Origin: Veillonella parvula
Lineage (GTDB): Bacteria; Bacillota; Negativicutes; Veillonellales; Veillonellaceae
Direction of reading: 5' to 3'
NCBI RefSeq assembly: GCF_036456085.1
Contig: NZ_CP138632.1
Span: 966,001 to 1,030,000 of the forward strand
Length of the DNA stretch: 64,000 nucleotides
In this document: positions 45,169 to 54,493 of the stretch, one piece after another
Numbering within the stretch: the first letter of the stretch is position 1
Layout: every line of letters begins with the position of its first letter
The notes under the pieces: generated by a model
What the model saw: only the letters and a program-made list of their open reading frames with translations
Databases searched by the model: none
Told to the model about the DNA's origin: nothing
Position numbers and translations under genes: made by a program

Positions 45169-46770
45169 TTATTTGTATGCTTTTTTAAAGTCAACAAGTC
45201 CCAATGTGGTCCAGAAATAATTTTGAATTGTTCCATTTGTCACATATGGTTGTGTTGTAAAGTACAACGGCATAACAAGAGATTCATCAAAAATCATCTT
45301 TTCTGCTTCATGCATCAACGCATCACGAGCCGCCCCATTTGGAGTTGTACGAATACGTGCAATCAACTCATTATACTCATCACTATGATACTGACCATCG
45401 TTATCTTCAGCAGAGAATACCTCTAAGAAGTTTTGTGGATCACTATAATCGGCAACCCAAGAAGCGCGAGCTACTTGGTACTTGCCAGCTTCACGGTCTG
45501 CTAAGAATACCTTTGTCTCTTGATTTTGTAAGCGTACATCTGCACCAAATGCATTTATCCATGCATCTTGAATCGCTTCTGCAATAGCTTTATGTAATTC
45601 ACTTGTATTATACAAAATCGTAATTTGCGGCAATGGACGATTCTTGCCATAGCCAGCCTTTTTCAGGATTTCCTTGGCTTGCTCTACATCTTCGTATACG
45701 AGATAGCTACCAGCTTCACGGAAGTCTTCACGACCATTGCTTTCAAGCATACCATATGGTACGAACGCATAAGCTGGTTCTTTACCGCCTCTAACAATAT
45801 TATTAACAATATTAGCACGGTTGATAACCATAGAAAATGCTTTACGCACATCTGGATCTGTGAAAGGTTCTGCTTTCACATTGAATACGTAATAGTAGTT
45901 ACCAAGCATAGGTCCAATATGTAATAGGCCGGCTTCTTCTAGACGTTTTTGATCCGCTACAGGAGGCTCAACCGTCATATCAGCTTCGCCACCTTCAACT
46001 AAGGTAAGGCGTGTACTTTGAGACTCACTAATAGGCCAATTCATTTTCTCTGTCTTCACAGATTCTGCATCCCAATAGTTTGGATTCTTAATGAAATCCA
46101 TTTCCCCATTATGCTTCCAAGAAAGTAAACGGTATGGACCATTGGATACTATAGTTTCCGCATTGGCTGCCCAATTTTCATGAGCCTCTACTGCTTTTTT
46201 GCTCACTGGATAATAGCTATGAGACGCTAATAGTTTCAAGAAATAAGCTGTTGGATTTTCTAAGGTAACTACCAATGTATCCTCATCAGTAGCCTTAACA
46301 CCAACCTCTTCAGCCGTGGCTTTGCCAGTATTAAAGGCTTCGCCATTTTTCAATACATATAGCATGTATGCATTGTCCGCATGAACTTCAGGGTCTAATA
46401 CGCGCTTCCAAGCGTATTCAAAGTCATAAGCCGTCAAAGGCTCTCCATTGGACCATTTTAAATTAGGTCGTAAATGGAAGGTATACTCACGACCATCATC
46501 GGAGATGTCCCAATTTTTAGCAAGTGCTGCTTCAGGTTCACTTTCATCATTCAAACGAACTAGACCATCGAATAATTGAAGTTGAACCGTAGCCTCCGGA
46601 GAGGTAGTAGACTTTGCGGGATCCAATGTGGATGGTTCCTGCTCAATAACATAGCGGATTGTGTGTTCATCGATTGGTTGAACACCACGAGGGTACCCAA
46701 ATACGAATAAGAGTACGCTCACCCCTAGAGCGAGGACCATGAGTTTTAACAAGTTTCGTTTATCCATCAT
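45169..46770 (-). CDS. oppA: Oligopeptide ABC transporter substrate-binding protein
   Basis: The product is 533 aa of the SBP_bac_5 family: IRYVIEQEPSTLDPAKSTTS at the start, LFDGLVRLNDE, then WKHNGEMDFIKNPNYWDAESVK and FTDPDVRKAFSMVINR. It captures peptides for OppBCDF. Residues 8-26 are hydrophobic, but there is no lipobox Cys, unlike most Firmicutes OppA lipoproteins. It is therefore either periplasmic or anchored by this helix. The ATG overlaps the stop of the upstream hydrolase gene (ATGA). Confidence 0.9.
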   Translation of the reverse strand: MMDKRNLLKLMVLALGVSVLLFVFGYPRGVQPIDEHTIRYVIEQEPSTLDPAKSTTSPEATVQLQLFDGLVRLNDESEPEAALAKNWDISDDGREYTFHLRPNLKWSNGEPLTAYDFEYAWKRVLDPEVHADNAYMLYVLKNGEAFNTGKATAEEVGVKATDEDTLVVTLENPTAYFLKLLASHSYYPVSKKAVEAHENWAANAETIVSNGPYRLLSWKHNGEMDFIKNPNYWDAESVKTEKMNWPISESQSTRLTLVEGGEADMTVEPPVADQKRLEEAGLLHIGPMLGNYYYVFNVKAEPFTDPDVRKAFSMVINRANIVNNIVRGGKEPAYAFVPYGMLESNGREDFREAGSYLVYEDVEQAKEILKKAGYGKNRPLPQITILYNTSELHKAIAEAIQDAWINAFGADVRLQNQETKVFLADREAGKYQVARASWVADYSDPQNFLEVFSAEDNDGQYHSDEYNELIARIRTTPNGAARDALMHEAEKMIFDESLVMPLYFTTQPYVTNGTIQNYFWTTLGLVDFKKAYK

Positions 46771-47585
46771 GGCAATGCTTCCTCTACAAATTCTTTCATG
46801 ATGCGCCCAACTCGAGCGCCTAACTCTTTGCCTCGGTCATTATCGATATCGCTCATTAAAAGGATAAAGCAGAAATGACCTCTAAATGTTTCTATTACAC
46901 CCCCATCATGCTCTACGCGATCAAGGGATCCTGTTTTATGGTGAAAGTGTATGCCTTCTCCCCAGTAAAATGGTAAGATATCACGGAATTGTTGGCGACC
47001 TAAAATATTCCACATTTCTCGGCCATAAGCATCTCTATCACGACATTCAAAAATGTGTTTATACAAACGAGCTAACGACATAGCTGTAATGTGATTATCA
47101 CGACCTTCAGCTAGAGCGTTAAGGTCCATCATCATGCGATTAAGCTCCATCTCATCCACACCAAGCTTTTCTGCACGAGCATTAATATTTTCCATGCCGA
47201 GCACTGTGATGAGTAGATTTGTTGCGATATTATCACTAAGAACCATCATGAGACGGCATAACTCAAGATATGTAAAACTATGTTTACCAACTAACTCTTG
47301 TAGAGCACCGCCACCTTCAACGCGTGGAGTTCTAGATAAAGGAACTGTATCATTAATGTCCAATTGCTCCGTACGCGCTAAATGAAAGACATATTCCATG
47401 ATAAGTACCTTAATTAAACTCGCACTAGAATGTACAGTATTTTCACCTCTAGCTGCGATGAGTGTTGGTTCCTCTTCATCATCAAATTGTAGCACCGCAT
47501 AAGATATATTCCCTGCTGGTGCCAATTCTTTAATGACTGTATCTAGTTGATGTTCCAAGGACTTGCCAACAATTAGTTTTTCCAT
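46767..47585 (-). CDS. Class A beta-lactamase-like serine hydrolase without signal peptide
   Basis: The product is 272 aa. All class A active-site motifs are visible: S56-L-I-K59, S117-D-N119, E145-M-E-L-N149 (Glu166-like) and K217-T-G-S220. The protein begins MEKLIVGKSLEHQLDT with no signal peptide, so it should be cytosolic, where it could not protect against beta-lactams. It is embedded between oppF (12 bp) and oppA (4-bp overlap). A role in cleaving imported peptides or wall fragments is an inference. It should not be read as a resistance gene without an assay. Confidence 0.82.
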   Translation of the reverse strand: MEKLIVGKSLEHQLDTVIKELAPAGNISYAVLQFDDEEEPTLIAARGENTVHSSASLIKVLIMEYVFHLARTEQLDINDTVPLSRTPRVEGGGALQELVGKHSFTYLELCRLMMVLSDNIATNLLITVLGMENINARAEKLGVDEMELNRMMMDLNALAEGRDNHITAMSLARLYKHIFECRDRDAYGREMWNILGRQQFRDILPFYWGEGIHFHHKTGSLDRVEHDGGVIETFRGHFCFILLMSDIDNDRGKELGARVGRIMKEFVEEALP

Positions 47586-47597
47586 ACTATTCTCCCA

Positions 47598-48545
47598 TTA
47601 TATGTGCCAGCATGCGATGCGGCGATCTGCCCAATCTCGAAGTGGCGGACGTTCTGTAAAACAACGACCTTCCGCTTCTGGGCATCGACCACTAAACAGA
47701 CACCCTTTTGGTGGGTCTAGTGGATTTGGTGGATCCCCTTTAAGAGGTGCCCCAATTGGTGCATGTGGCATAACTGGACCATTTAAGGCCGTCAATGCAC
47801 GGGTATACGGATGCTGAGGGAATTCATATAAATCCAATGCAGGACCTTCTTCCATGACGGCACCTAAATACATAACAACCATGCGATGACTAATGTAGCG
47901 CACCATATTTAAATCATGAGAAATAAAGAGGTACGAAATACCATGTTGTTCTTGTAACCGTTCTAGTAATGTCATAATTTGCACTTGGATAGATACATCT
48001 AACGCAGAAATCGGCTCATCACAAATGATACATTGAGGCTCCATAATAAGAGCCCGTGCAATGCCGATACGTTGACGTTGCCCACCAGATAGTTCATGAG
48101 CATAACGCTCACCAAATGACATATTTAAGCCAACTTGGTCAAGCACCTCTTTTACACGAATCACGCGATCTCGGGGTGTATACTTTGGATTCAATTCTAA
48201 AGGCTCCTCTAAAATTGCATTAACCGTAAGCCGCGGATTAAGGGATGCATAAGGATTTTGAAATACCATTTGCATCACCGGGTGAACAGACTCTCTATCC
48301 ACATAAGGGTTGATATGTCGACCATTCATATAAATAGAACCAGATGTAGCTTGATATAAACCCATCAAAGTGTAACCAAATGTAGATTTACCACATCCAG
48401 ATTCCCCTACGATACCTAAGGTTTCCCCTGGTGATTGATATAGACTCACGCCTTGTACGGCGTGTACCGTTTGTTTTGGCTTAAATAAGCCGCCTGACAG
48501 GGTGAACTCTTTAACGAGATTGTCAGTCTCCCATACGTAACTCAT
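47598..48545 (-). CDS. oppF: Oligopeptide ABC transporter ATP-binding protein OppF
   Basis: The product is 315 aa. Walker A is GESGCGKST near residue 50, the signature is LSGGQRQRIGIARAL and Walker B is CIICDEPISALD. The C-terminal OppD/F extension (residues about 255-315) has the Cys pattern GCLFSGRCPEAEGRCF. It energises peptide import with oppD. The start overlaps the oppD stop (TAATG). Confidence 0.94.
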   Translation of the reverse strand: MSYVWETDNLVKEFTLSGGLFKPKQTVHAVQGVSLYQSPGETLGIVGESGCGKSTFGYTLMGLYQATSGSIYMNGRHINPYVDRESVHPVMQMVFQNPYASLNPRLTVNAILEEPLELNPKYTPRDRVIRVKEVLDQVGLNMSFGERYAHELSGGQRQRIGIARALIMEPQCIICDEPISALDVSIQVQIMTLLERLQEQHGISYLFISHDLNMVRYISHRMVVMYLGAVMEEGPALDLYEFPQHPYTRALTALNGPVMPHAPIGAPLKGDPPNPLDPPKGCLFSGRCPEAEGRCFTERPPLRDWADRRIACWHI

Positions 48546-49525
48546 TAAAGTCCCTCCAACTTAGCTAACCAACATGTAAACTGGTGACTTTCACCAACAT
48601 TTGTAACCATCGGAACCCGACTACCGCAGATTCGCATAGCCCATTTACAACGAGGATTAAATGCGCATCCACGAGGTAAATCAAATAGATCAGGTGGTTG
48701 ACCTTCAACGGCCTTCAATTCACCGTGCCATTTACCTTGAGGCAATGCAAGCAACAGCCCCAAAGTATATGGGTGACGAGGCTCGCTAAAAATACCATCT
48801 ACTGTAGCAGACTCAACACATTTACCTGCGTACATAACCATAACCCGATCACAAATTTGAGCAATAACACGTAGGTTATGAGAGATAAAGATGATACCAA
48901 TGCCAGCCTCTACGGCTAATGTTTGCATAAGGCGCAAAATTTGTGCCTCTGTAGTAATATCAAGAGCTGTTGTGGGCTCATCACAAATCAAAATCTTAGG
49001 ACGACCGGCTACCGCCATAGCGATACATACGCGTTGACGCATACCGCCACTCAACTCATGAGGATATTGAGACAAACGTCGTTCCGGTGTAGATAGGCCC
49101 ATCTTCTTCAACAAATCGATGGCAATGGCCCTTTCATCGTAATCTTCACCATACGCATTTGTACGATGGATAACCTCATACATTTGCTCTCCAATGGTCA
49201 TGATAGGATTCAAGGAGGTCATAGGATCTTGGAACACCATGGCAACCGTCGTACCACGAAGTTCATTCCAATCATCTTCAGTAAATCCTAAACAATCATG
49301 ACCATCAATCATGAATGTATCCGCTTTAATTTTAGTTTTACCATATGGCAATAAGCCCATTAAAGAGTTAACTAAAACGGATTTACCACACCCAGATTCC
49401 CCGACTATACCTAAAATCTCACCAGGGTATAAAGAAATATCTTGATTGCGAATAACTCGCAACGGACCTTGGAAGGTATTGATGGTAATAGATACATTAC
49501 GTACATCAACAATAGCATTATTCAT
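48545..49525 (-). CDS. oppD: Oligopeptide ABC transporter ATP-binding protein OppD
   Basis: The product is 326 aa. Walker A is GESGCGKSV near residue 41, the signature is LSGGMRQRVCIAMAV and Walker B is ILICDEPTTALD. The C-terminal extension has Cys residues in GCAFNPRCKWAMRICG. It pairs with OppF. It overlaps oppC and oppF by one base each. Confidence 0.94.
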   Translation of the reverse strand: MNNAIVDVRNVSITINTFQGPLRVIRNQDISLYPGEILGIVGESGCGKSVLVNSLMGLLPYGKTKIKADTFMIDGHDCLGFTEDDWNELRGTTVAMVFQDPMTSLNPIMTIGEQMYEVIHRTNAYGEDYDERAIAIDLLKKMGLSTPERRLSQYPHELSGGMRQRVCIAMAVAGRPKILICDEPTTALDITTEAQILRLMQTLAVEAGIGIIFISHNLRVIAQICDRVMVMYAGKCVESATVDGIFSEPRHPYTLGLLLALPQGKWHGELKAVEGQPPDLFDLPRGCAFNPRCKWAMRICGSRVPMVTNVGESHQFTCWLAKLEGL

Positions 49526-50424
49526 TATCTATCTCCTTCCTTAGGGTCTAATACATTACGTAAACCGTCGCCAAAAAATGCGAAACCAAGCATGGTAATA
49601 CTAATAGCAACAGCTGGGAAAATCAATTGGAACGGATAAGAGCGCATGCTACTAATACCTTCAGAAGCTAATACACCCCAGCTTGCCATAGGTGCATTTA
49701 CACCTAAGCCGATAAAACTAAGGAATGCTTCTGTAAAAATTGCCTCTGGAATGGCCAATGTTAAAGTAATAATGATAGGCCCTACACAGTTTGGCAAAAT
49801 ATGACGCAATAAAATGCGATGCTTCGGAATACCCATGGCTTCTGCAGCGATGATGTATTCTTCGTTTTTAACTTTCAAAATTTGGCTACGTACGATACGG
49901 GCCATATTAAGCCAATACGCAATACCTAATGCTACGAAAATAGATGTAAGACCAGGTCCAAGTACAACCATCAACAAGATAACGTATAGTAAAAGTGGAA
50001 TGCCGTACAAAACATCTACAATGCCCATCATGATGCGGTCTACTTTACCACCCATATAACCTGCAATACCGCCATAGGCAACGCCGATTACAAGGTTGAT
50101 GAAAGCTGCCACAAAACCAATGGTTAAGGAAATACGCGCACCATACATAACACGCGTATAAATATCACGGCCCAATGTGTCCGTACCAAACCAATGACTA
50201 AAGCTTGGACTTTGGTTCGCATCGATTAAAGATTGATCCGCATATGTATAAGGTGAAATAAGTGGCCCTAAGATAGCGAGTACAATCATCACCAAGATGA
50301 TGCTCGCCCCGACTACGGCCAAACGATTTACCTTAAATCGCTCCCATTTACTAGGACGCTTTATAAAACTAGTAATCTCTTCTTGAGGGGCCCGTTCAAT
50401 AGGTAAAAAGTCTTCCTTATTCAT
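49525..50424 (-). CDS. oppC: Oligopeptide ABC transporter permease OppC
   Basis: The product is 299 aa with a cytosolic N-terminal stretch, one early membrane segment (about 35-55) and five more in the BPD_transp_1 domain. The EAA loop reads EYIIAAEAMGIPKHRILLRHILPN. HWFGTDTLGRDIYTRV is typical of the DppC/OppC branch. It forms the channel with OppB and overlaps it by 8 bp. Confidence 0.94.
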   Translation of the reverse strand: MNKEDFLPIERAPQEEITSFIKRPSKWERFKVNRLAVVGASIILVMIVLAILGPLISPYTYADQSLIDANQSPSFSHWFGTDTLGRDIYTRVMYGARISLTIGFVAAFINLVIGVAYGGIAGYMGGKVDRIMMGIVDVLYGIPLLLYVILLMVVLGPGLTSIFVALGIAYWLNMARIVRSQILKVKNEEYIIAAEAMGIPKHRILLRHILPNCVGPIIITLTLAIPEAIFTEAFLSFIGLGVNAPMASWGVLASEGISSMRSYPFQLIFPAVAISITMLGFAFFGDGLRNVLDPKEGDR

Positions 50425-51349
50425 CTGTCCCCTCCTCTGTTGTAACTCGTGGATCGATTAATGGATAAATCATATCCACCAAAATATTAAGAAATACCAC
50501 AAGAGCACTATAAAAAATTGTAATACCAAGAATAACTGTATAATCACGGTTATAAATTGATGTTACAAAATACTGACCTAACCCAGGAATCGCAAAAATC
50601 GTTTCAACGATAAAGCTACCTGTTAACAAGCTAGCTGCCAATGGGCCTAAGTATGTAATAACTGGCAAAATCGCATTACCTAGTGCATGACGAGTCAAAA
50701 TGGTCCAAGAACCTAGACCTTTTGCACGAGCTGTGCGAATGTATTCTTGTTGATACACATCAAGTAAACCACTGCGCGTTAAACGAGCAATAAAGGCCAT
50801 CGGTTGCGCTGCCAATGTCAACACGGGCAACACCATATAAGATGGGCCACGCCATAAAGCCACAGGGAACCAGCCCAGTTCAAAGCCTACAATGTATACA
50901 AGGACAGCACCAATAATAAATGTAGGCACAGATATACCGATTGTAGATAATACAGTCACCGCATAATCCACAATACTATTAGGTCTCATGGCGCTGATAG
51001 CACCAGCTGTAATACCACCAACTACAGCTACCATTAAAGATAATAAACCGAGCTGCGCGGAAATTGGAAATGCATCGCTAATAATATCGTTTACACTACG
51101 GCCTTCATACTTAAATGATGGGCCTAAGTCACCTGTAATGACACCACCTAAATAATCTCCATACTGTTTCCACACGGGATCATCAAGATGATATTTAGCC
51201 TCAATGCTCGCTTTCACCTGAGGCGGTAATTTTTTTTCTGTTGTAAAAGGCCCTCCCGGTATTGCATGCATTAGTGCAAATGTTACGGTAATGATGACCC
51301 ATAAGATTATGATTGCGCCACCTAGACGTCGAAATACATACCTCGTCAT
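50417..51349 (-). CDS. oppB: Oligopeptide ABC transporter permease OppB
   Basis: The product is 310 aa starting MTRYVFRRLGGAIIILWVI. The ATG at 51349 lies nine bases from GGAGG, and a GTG two codons earlier is too close to it. There are six membrane segments, and the EAA loop is QEYIRTARAKGLGSWTILTRHALGN. It is the first gene of oppB-C-D-F-hydrolase-oppA. A TATAAT at about 51383-51388 upstream may be its -10; no good -35 was found. Confidence 0.94.
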   Translation of the reverse strand: MTRYVFRRLGGAIIILWVIITVTFALMHAIPGGPFTTEKKLPPQVKASIEAKYHLDDPVWKQYGDYLGGVITGDLGPSFKYEGRSVNDIISDAFPISAQLGLLSLMVAVVGGITAGAISAMRPNSIVDYAVTVLSTIGISVPTFIIGAVLVYIVGFELGWFPVALWRGPSYMVLPVLTLAAQPMAFIARLTRSGLLDVYQQEYIRTARAKGLGSWTILTRHALGNAILPVITYLGPLAASLLTGSFIVETIFAIPGLGQYFVTSIYNRDYTVILGITIFYSALVVFLNILVDMIYPLIDPRVTTEEGTDE

Positions 51350-51484
51350 TGTCACTTTCCTCCATAAAAAGTCTATTCGTTTTATTATACTACATTATGA
51401 AGCTAATTTCATGATTAACATCATTACATTTACAGAAAGCCTTACATAACGTACAATAAAATATATATTTATTTGGAGGTATCT

Positions 51485-52318
51485 ATGACAACAGTACCTA
51501 GAGTTTTAACAATTCAAGACATGAGCTCCATCGGACGTTGTGCCCTTACCGTTATGATTCCTATCATCAGTGCTATGCGCTGCCAGGCGGTTCCTTTAGC
51601 AACAGCGGTACTAAGCAATCACTTAGAGTATCCACACTATGAATTCGTAGATTTATCTGCTCATATGAGAGACTTTATGAACTGTTGGGATAAAAACGAA
51701 ATTGACTTTCACGCTATCGTAAGTGGTTTTTTGGCATCGCCAGAACAAATTCACCTCGTCGAAGAAGCTATCAATCGATTTGCCTCTAATGACCAGATGG
51801 TTATCGTCGATCCCGCAATGGCCGACGATGGTCGCCTCTATTCCATTTATACTCCTGATATGGTTGTAGCTATGCGCCAACTCGTATCTAAGGCTCACAT
51901 CGTAAAACCAAACTATACTGAGGCTTGCTTCTTATTAGATATTCCATTCTCGACAGACCCTATTAATGAGGATGAATTGCGCAAACGGTGCAAACAGTTA
52001 CATCACATGGGGCCTGAAATGGTTATCATGACCAGTGTTCCATCGGAAACGCATGCGGTCATTGCCGTCTATAATGGTCCTACAGACCTTTTAAAAACAT
52101 ACTCTATTCCTCTAGTACCTGTAAAAGCTACAGGCACAGGAGATATTTTTACTGCTGTATTATCAGGTGCAGTAATGAGAGGATATTCACCTTATGATGC
52201 GGCAGAACTGGCAATGAATTTTACTACCAACGCAATTCAAGCTACGTTAGATACAGTAAAATCAATGAAACATGGTGTTGCATTTGAGCTCATCTTGCCA
52301 GAATTAACTCAACTATAA
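51485..52318 (+). CDS. pdxY: Pyridoxamine/pyridoxal kinase
   Basis: The product is 277 aa from the ATG at 51485, with GGAGGT upstream. It is a ribokinase-fold PLP-salvage kinase: VLTIQDMSSIGRCALTV, IVDPAMADDGRLY, IVKPNYTEACFLL and the anion hole/catalytic motif KATGTGDIFTAVLSG. It phosphorylates vitamin B6 vitamers, supplying PLP for enzymes such as SpeF. It is divergent from oppB and followed 21 bp later by a DUF805 gene. Confidence 0.92.
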   Translation: MTTVPRVLTIQDMSSIGRCALTVMIPIISAMRCQAVPLATAVLSNHLEYPHYEFVDLSAHMRDFMNCWDKNEIDFHAIVSGFLASPEQIHLVEEAINRFASNDQMVIVDPAMADDGRLYSIYTPDMVVAMRQLVSKAHIVKPNYTEACFLLDIPFSTDPINEDELRKRCKQLHHMGPEMVIMTSVPSETHAVIAVYNGPTDLLKTYSIPLVPVKATGTGDIFTAVLSGAVMRGYSPYDAAELAMNFTTNAIQATLDTVKSMKHGVAFELILPELTQL

Positions 52319-52339
52319 GCTAAAAATAAAGGGGAACTT

Positions 52340-52924
52340 ATGGATTTACTTTATGTCGTATTACGAACATTGCTCATATGTACCATTGGTTTGCTCATTG
52401 CATTCCAAGGACGTCGCATGGGCCTATCGATTTTTAACCTGACGGGACGGTTAAATCGACTACAATTTATCATTTGCTTCATCGCTTTAATGATTTTATT
52501 TCATATTGTCCACTACATAGATAACATGTTCTTGGACTTTGTCGTATCCCTACCTGCATATTGGTTGACTAGAGTCATTGTCTGGCTCTTATTAGCAACC
52601 CTCTTCCCATTATCTTGTGTCTTATTTGGTCGTCGTATTCACGACATCGGCTTCAATGCATGGGCAGGAATTCTTTGGTCGATAATTATGATCTTCATTA
52701 ATACTTACTCGGCTGTCTCTCCATTCAATTACATGCTAGAGCTTTTTATATGGCTCATCGGCTTCCTATTCTGGGTATTACCAGGACAACCTGAGCCTAA
52801 CCAATACGGTAATCCTCCATTTATGCCTGTAAATCAGCCAACATATGAATCCGTACAAACTCCTGTATCAAGCAAAAAACAAGAAAACCGCAAGCCAGCT
52901 CGAAAACGTCGTAAAAAACGATAA
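52340..52924 (+). CDS. DUF805 membrane protein
   Basis: The product is 194 aa with AGGGGAAC before the ATG. It has about four to five membrane segments and the DUF805 pattern: GRLNRLQFIICFIAL near residue 36 and GRRIHDIGFNAWAGILW near 100. A cytosolic tail after 150 is Pro/Gln-rich and ends strongly basic (RKPARKRRKKR), which could bind nucleic acid or lipid. The family has no fixed function. Confidence 0.85.
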   Translation: MDLLYVVLRTLLICTIGLLIAFQGRRMGLSIFNLTGRLNRLQFIICFIALMILFHIVHYIDNMFLDFVVSLPAYWLTRVIVWLLLATLFPLSCVLFGRRIHDIGFNAWAGILWSIIMIFINTYSAVSPFNYMLELFIWLIGFLFWVLPGQPEPNQYGNPPFMPVNQPTYESVQTPVSSKKQENRKPARKRRKKR

Positions 52925-52948
52925 CCAAAATTAATAACTTGTAATCAA

Positions 52949-53030
52949 AAAAACGTATCTCTCATTGATATGTACCCATTTTATTGGATATCCAGTAAAG
53001 GTGGGACATATCACATAGAGATACGTTTTT
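52949..53030. terminator. Large bidirectional hairpin between convergent genes
   Basis: A perfect 14-bp outer stem (52949-52962 with 53017-53030) continues into a second 8-bp stem TGATATGT/ACATATCA and a short CCC/GGG stem. A and T runs flank both ends, so it can terminate the DUF805 transcript and the minus-strand gene ending at 53053. Confidence 0.85.
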
Positions 53031-53052
53031 ATATTTTATATTTCTTACAACA

Positions 53053-54222
53053 TTAATTCATTAGTAACATCAACTCAATCAATGTACACCCGATATAGGC
53101 AATAATAAACTTAACCTTTTGTTTACGCGCTCTATCATCATCTGCAATTTTAAGACGATTTGCAAGGAATCGTTTATCTCGAATTTGCAACAAGAGGTGT
53201 TTAATTCGCTCTTGGCTTTCATTTGCTGTATCCTCATCACAATCAGATGTCAATGTAGCTTGTTGCATGAAGATACGACGATGTAGTTTACGCATTTGGA
53301 TTTTGATATTGTTATGTACAAACGCACTTTGCCACTGTTTGCGAGAATCAAAATACATATACAGATATCGCGGAATATTCATAACTAAGAAGGAAATGAT
53401 AAAAATCCCTAAGGAAATCAAAAAGTACGTAGAAAATGAGAATTCCAGTGTTTCCGTCGGCAAGTAATGATGCAAGATAACAAATGTAATCCATACACCA
53501 ATCGGCAACAAAAGAACAGCCGCAATATCAATCGATCGAAGCCAGCTAGTGCGAGTTGGTACATCCGGTACTGTAAAAGTATCTACAGGATCATGGAACG
53601 CATAGTAATCTAACTGCAACACAGATTGACTGGTACGCGGGTTTCCCAACAAAACAGGTCCATTGCTACCAATATGGCGCTCAGGCATAGGTATGAATTT
53701 TTTCACTTGCGTATTAGGCAATAAGTCAAACTGAATAATCCCTTTCTTCTCAAAGCGTACAGTAGATCCTTTTTCTCCCAATGCAATAGGGTTAAAGAAT
53801 ATACCAAAGAGACTGAGACACCAGTTCCCCAACAAGTGTAAAATGGAGTTCAAAATAAACCCACCTGTATCTATATTATTTGTATCAAGTCGAATTGCAA
53901 AGGATGATGAATAATCATCAAACCATAGATCCTCTAAGGTGAATTCCACATTAATCACATTCCCCCATTTGGTAATAATGGATAGGAATATTTGATTGTT
54001 TGGTTCAAATTCAAATGTTATAGCATAAAAGAACCAATGATTGCGAAGAGCGGCACGCAACATGCGATTAACCATATCTTCTTCAATATATAGTAAGCGA
54101 TGGTCAAATAAATCTTGTTCTAAAGGTGCTTTTTCTAGTACGGGCGCCTTATCCACCACCGCATCTCGATCAGATAATGCTTCATCCACCAAAGCTCGTA
54201 ATTTGGTGAAGATTTTAGTCAT
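53053..54222 (-). CDS. Membrane protein of unknown function
   Basis: I do not recognise this family. The product is 389 aa with GGAGGGATT before the ATG. The first 235 residues have no clear signal; they mix amphipathic and beta-like stretches. Two membrane segments lie at about 245-268 and 280-303, and a third at the very C-terminus (about 372-389). The region between (305-370) is basic and helical. The pattern suggests a large N-terminal cytosolic or peripheral domain attached to the membrane. It is a single gene between two terminators. Confidence 0.75.
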   Translation of the reverse strand: MTKIFTKLRALVDEALSDRDAVVDKAPVLEKAPLEQDLFDHRLLYIEEDMVNRMLRAALRNHWFFYAITFEFEPNNQIFLSIITKWGNVINVEFTLEDLWFDDYSSSFAIRLDTNNIDTGGFILNSILHLLGNWCLSLFGIFFNPIALGEKGSTVRFEKKGIIQFDLLPNTQVKKFIPMPERHIGSNGPVLLGNPRTSQSVLQLDYYAFHDPVDTFTVPDVPTRTSWLRSIDIAAVLLLPIGVWITFVILHHYLPTETLEFSFSTYFLISLGIFIISFLVMNIPRYLYMYFDSRKQWQSAFVHNNIKIQMRKLHRRIFMQQATLTSDCDEDTANESQERIKHLLLQIRDKRFLANRLKIADDDRARKQKVKFIIAYIGCTLIELMLLMN

Positions 54223-54329
54223 AATCCCTCCAAGGGTAAAAAATAGCTTTTAACATAAAAATTATACCATATGTTGCATGATTTATCGATAAAAGTATAC
54301 TACATATACTATTAAATATTAATATAACT

Positions 54330-54361
54330 AAAGCCCCTTTTTGCATAGAAAAAGGGGCCTT
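54330..54361 (-). terminator. Hairpin after cydDC, likely terminator
   Basis: A stem of about 12 bp with one mismatch (GCCCCTTTTT with AAAAAGGGGC at its core, 6-nt loop) lies in the 271-bp gap after cydDC. Its U-tract on the minus strand is short (UUUAGUU). The remainder of that gap is AT-rich with nothing else visible. Confidence 0.65.
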
Positions 54362-54493
54362 ATTAATGTAGTTAAACATTAGTCATATTATAATTTAATA
54401 TTCATAATAGATCTTAAATTGCAACGTAATATTAAACATTGTCCAAATCTATAATTAAGCATAAATAATAGATACTTTAAATGATATTTAGTT

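Noticed and set aside
46767..47585. Beta-lactam resistance gene
   Set aside because: All class A motifs are present, but there is no signal peptide and the gene is inside an oligopeptide transporter operon. A cytosolic enzyme would not protect the wall enzymes.
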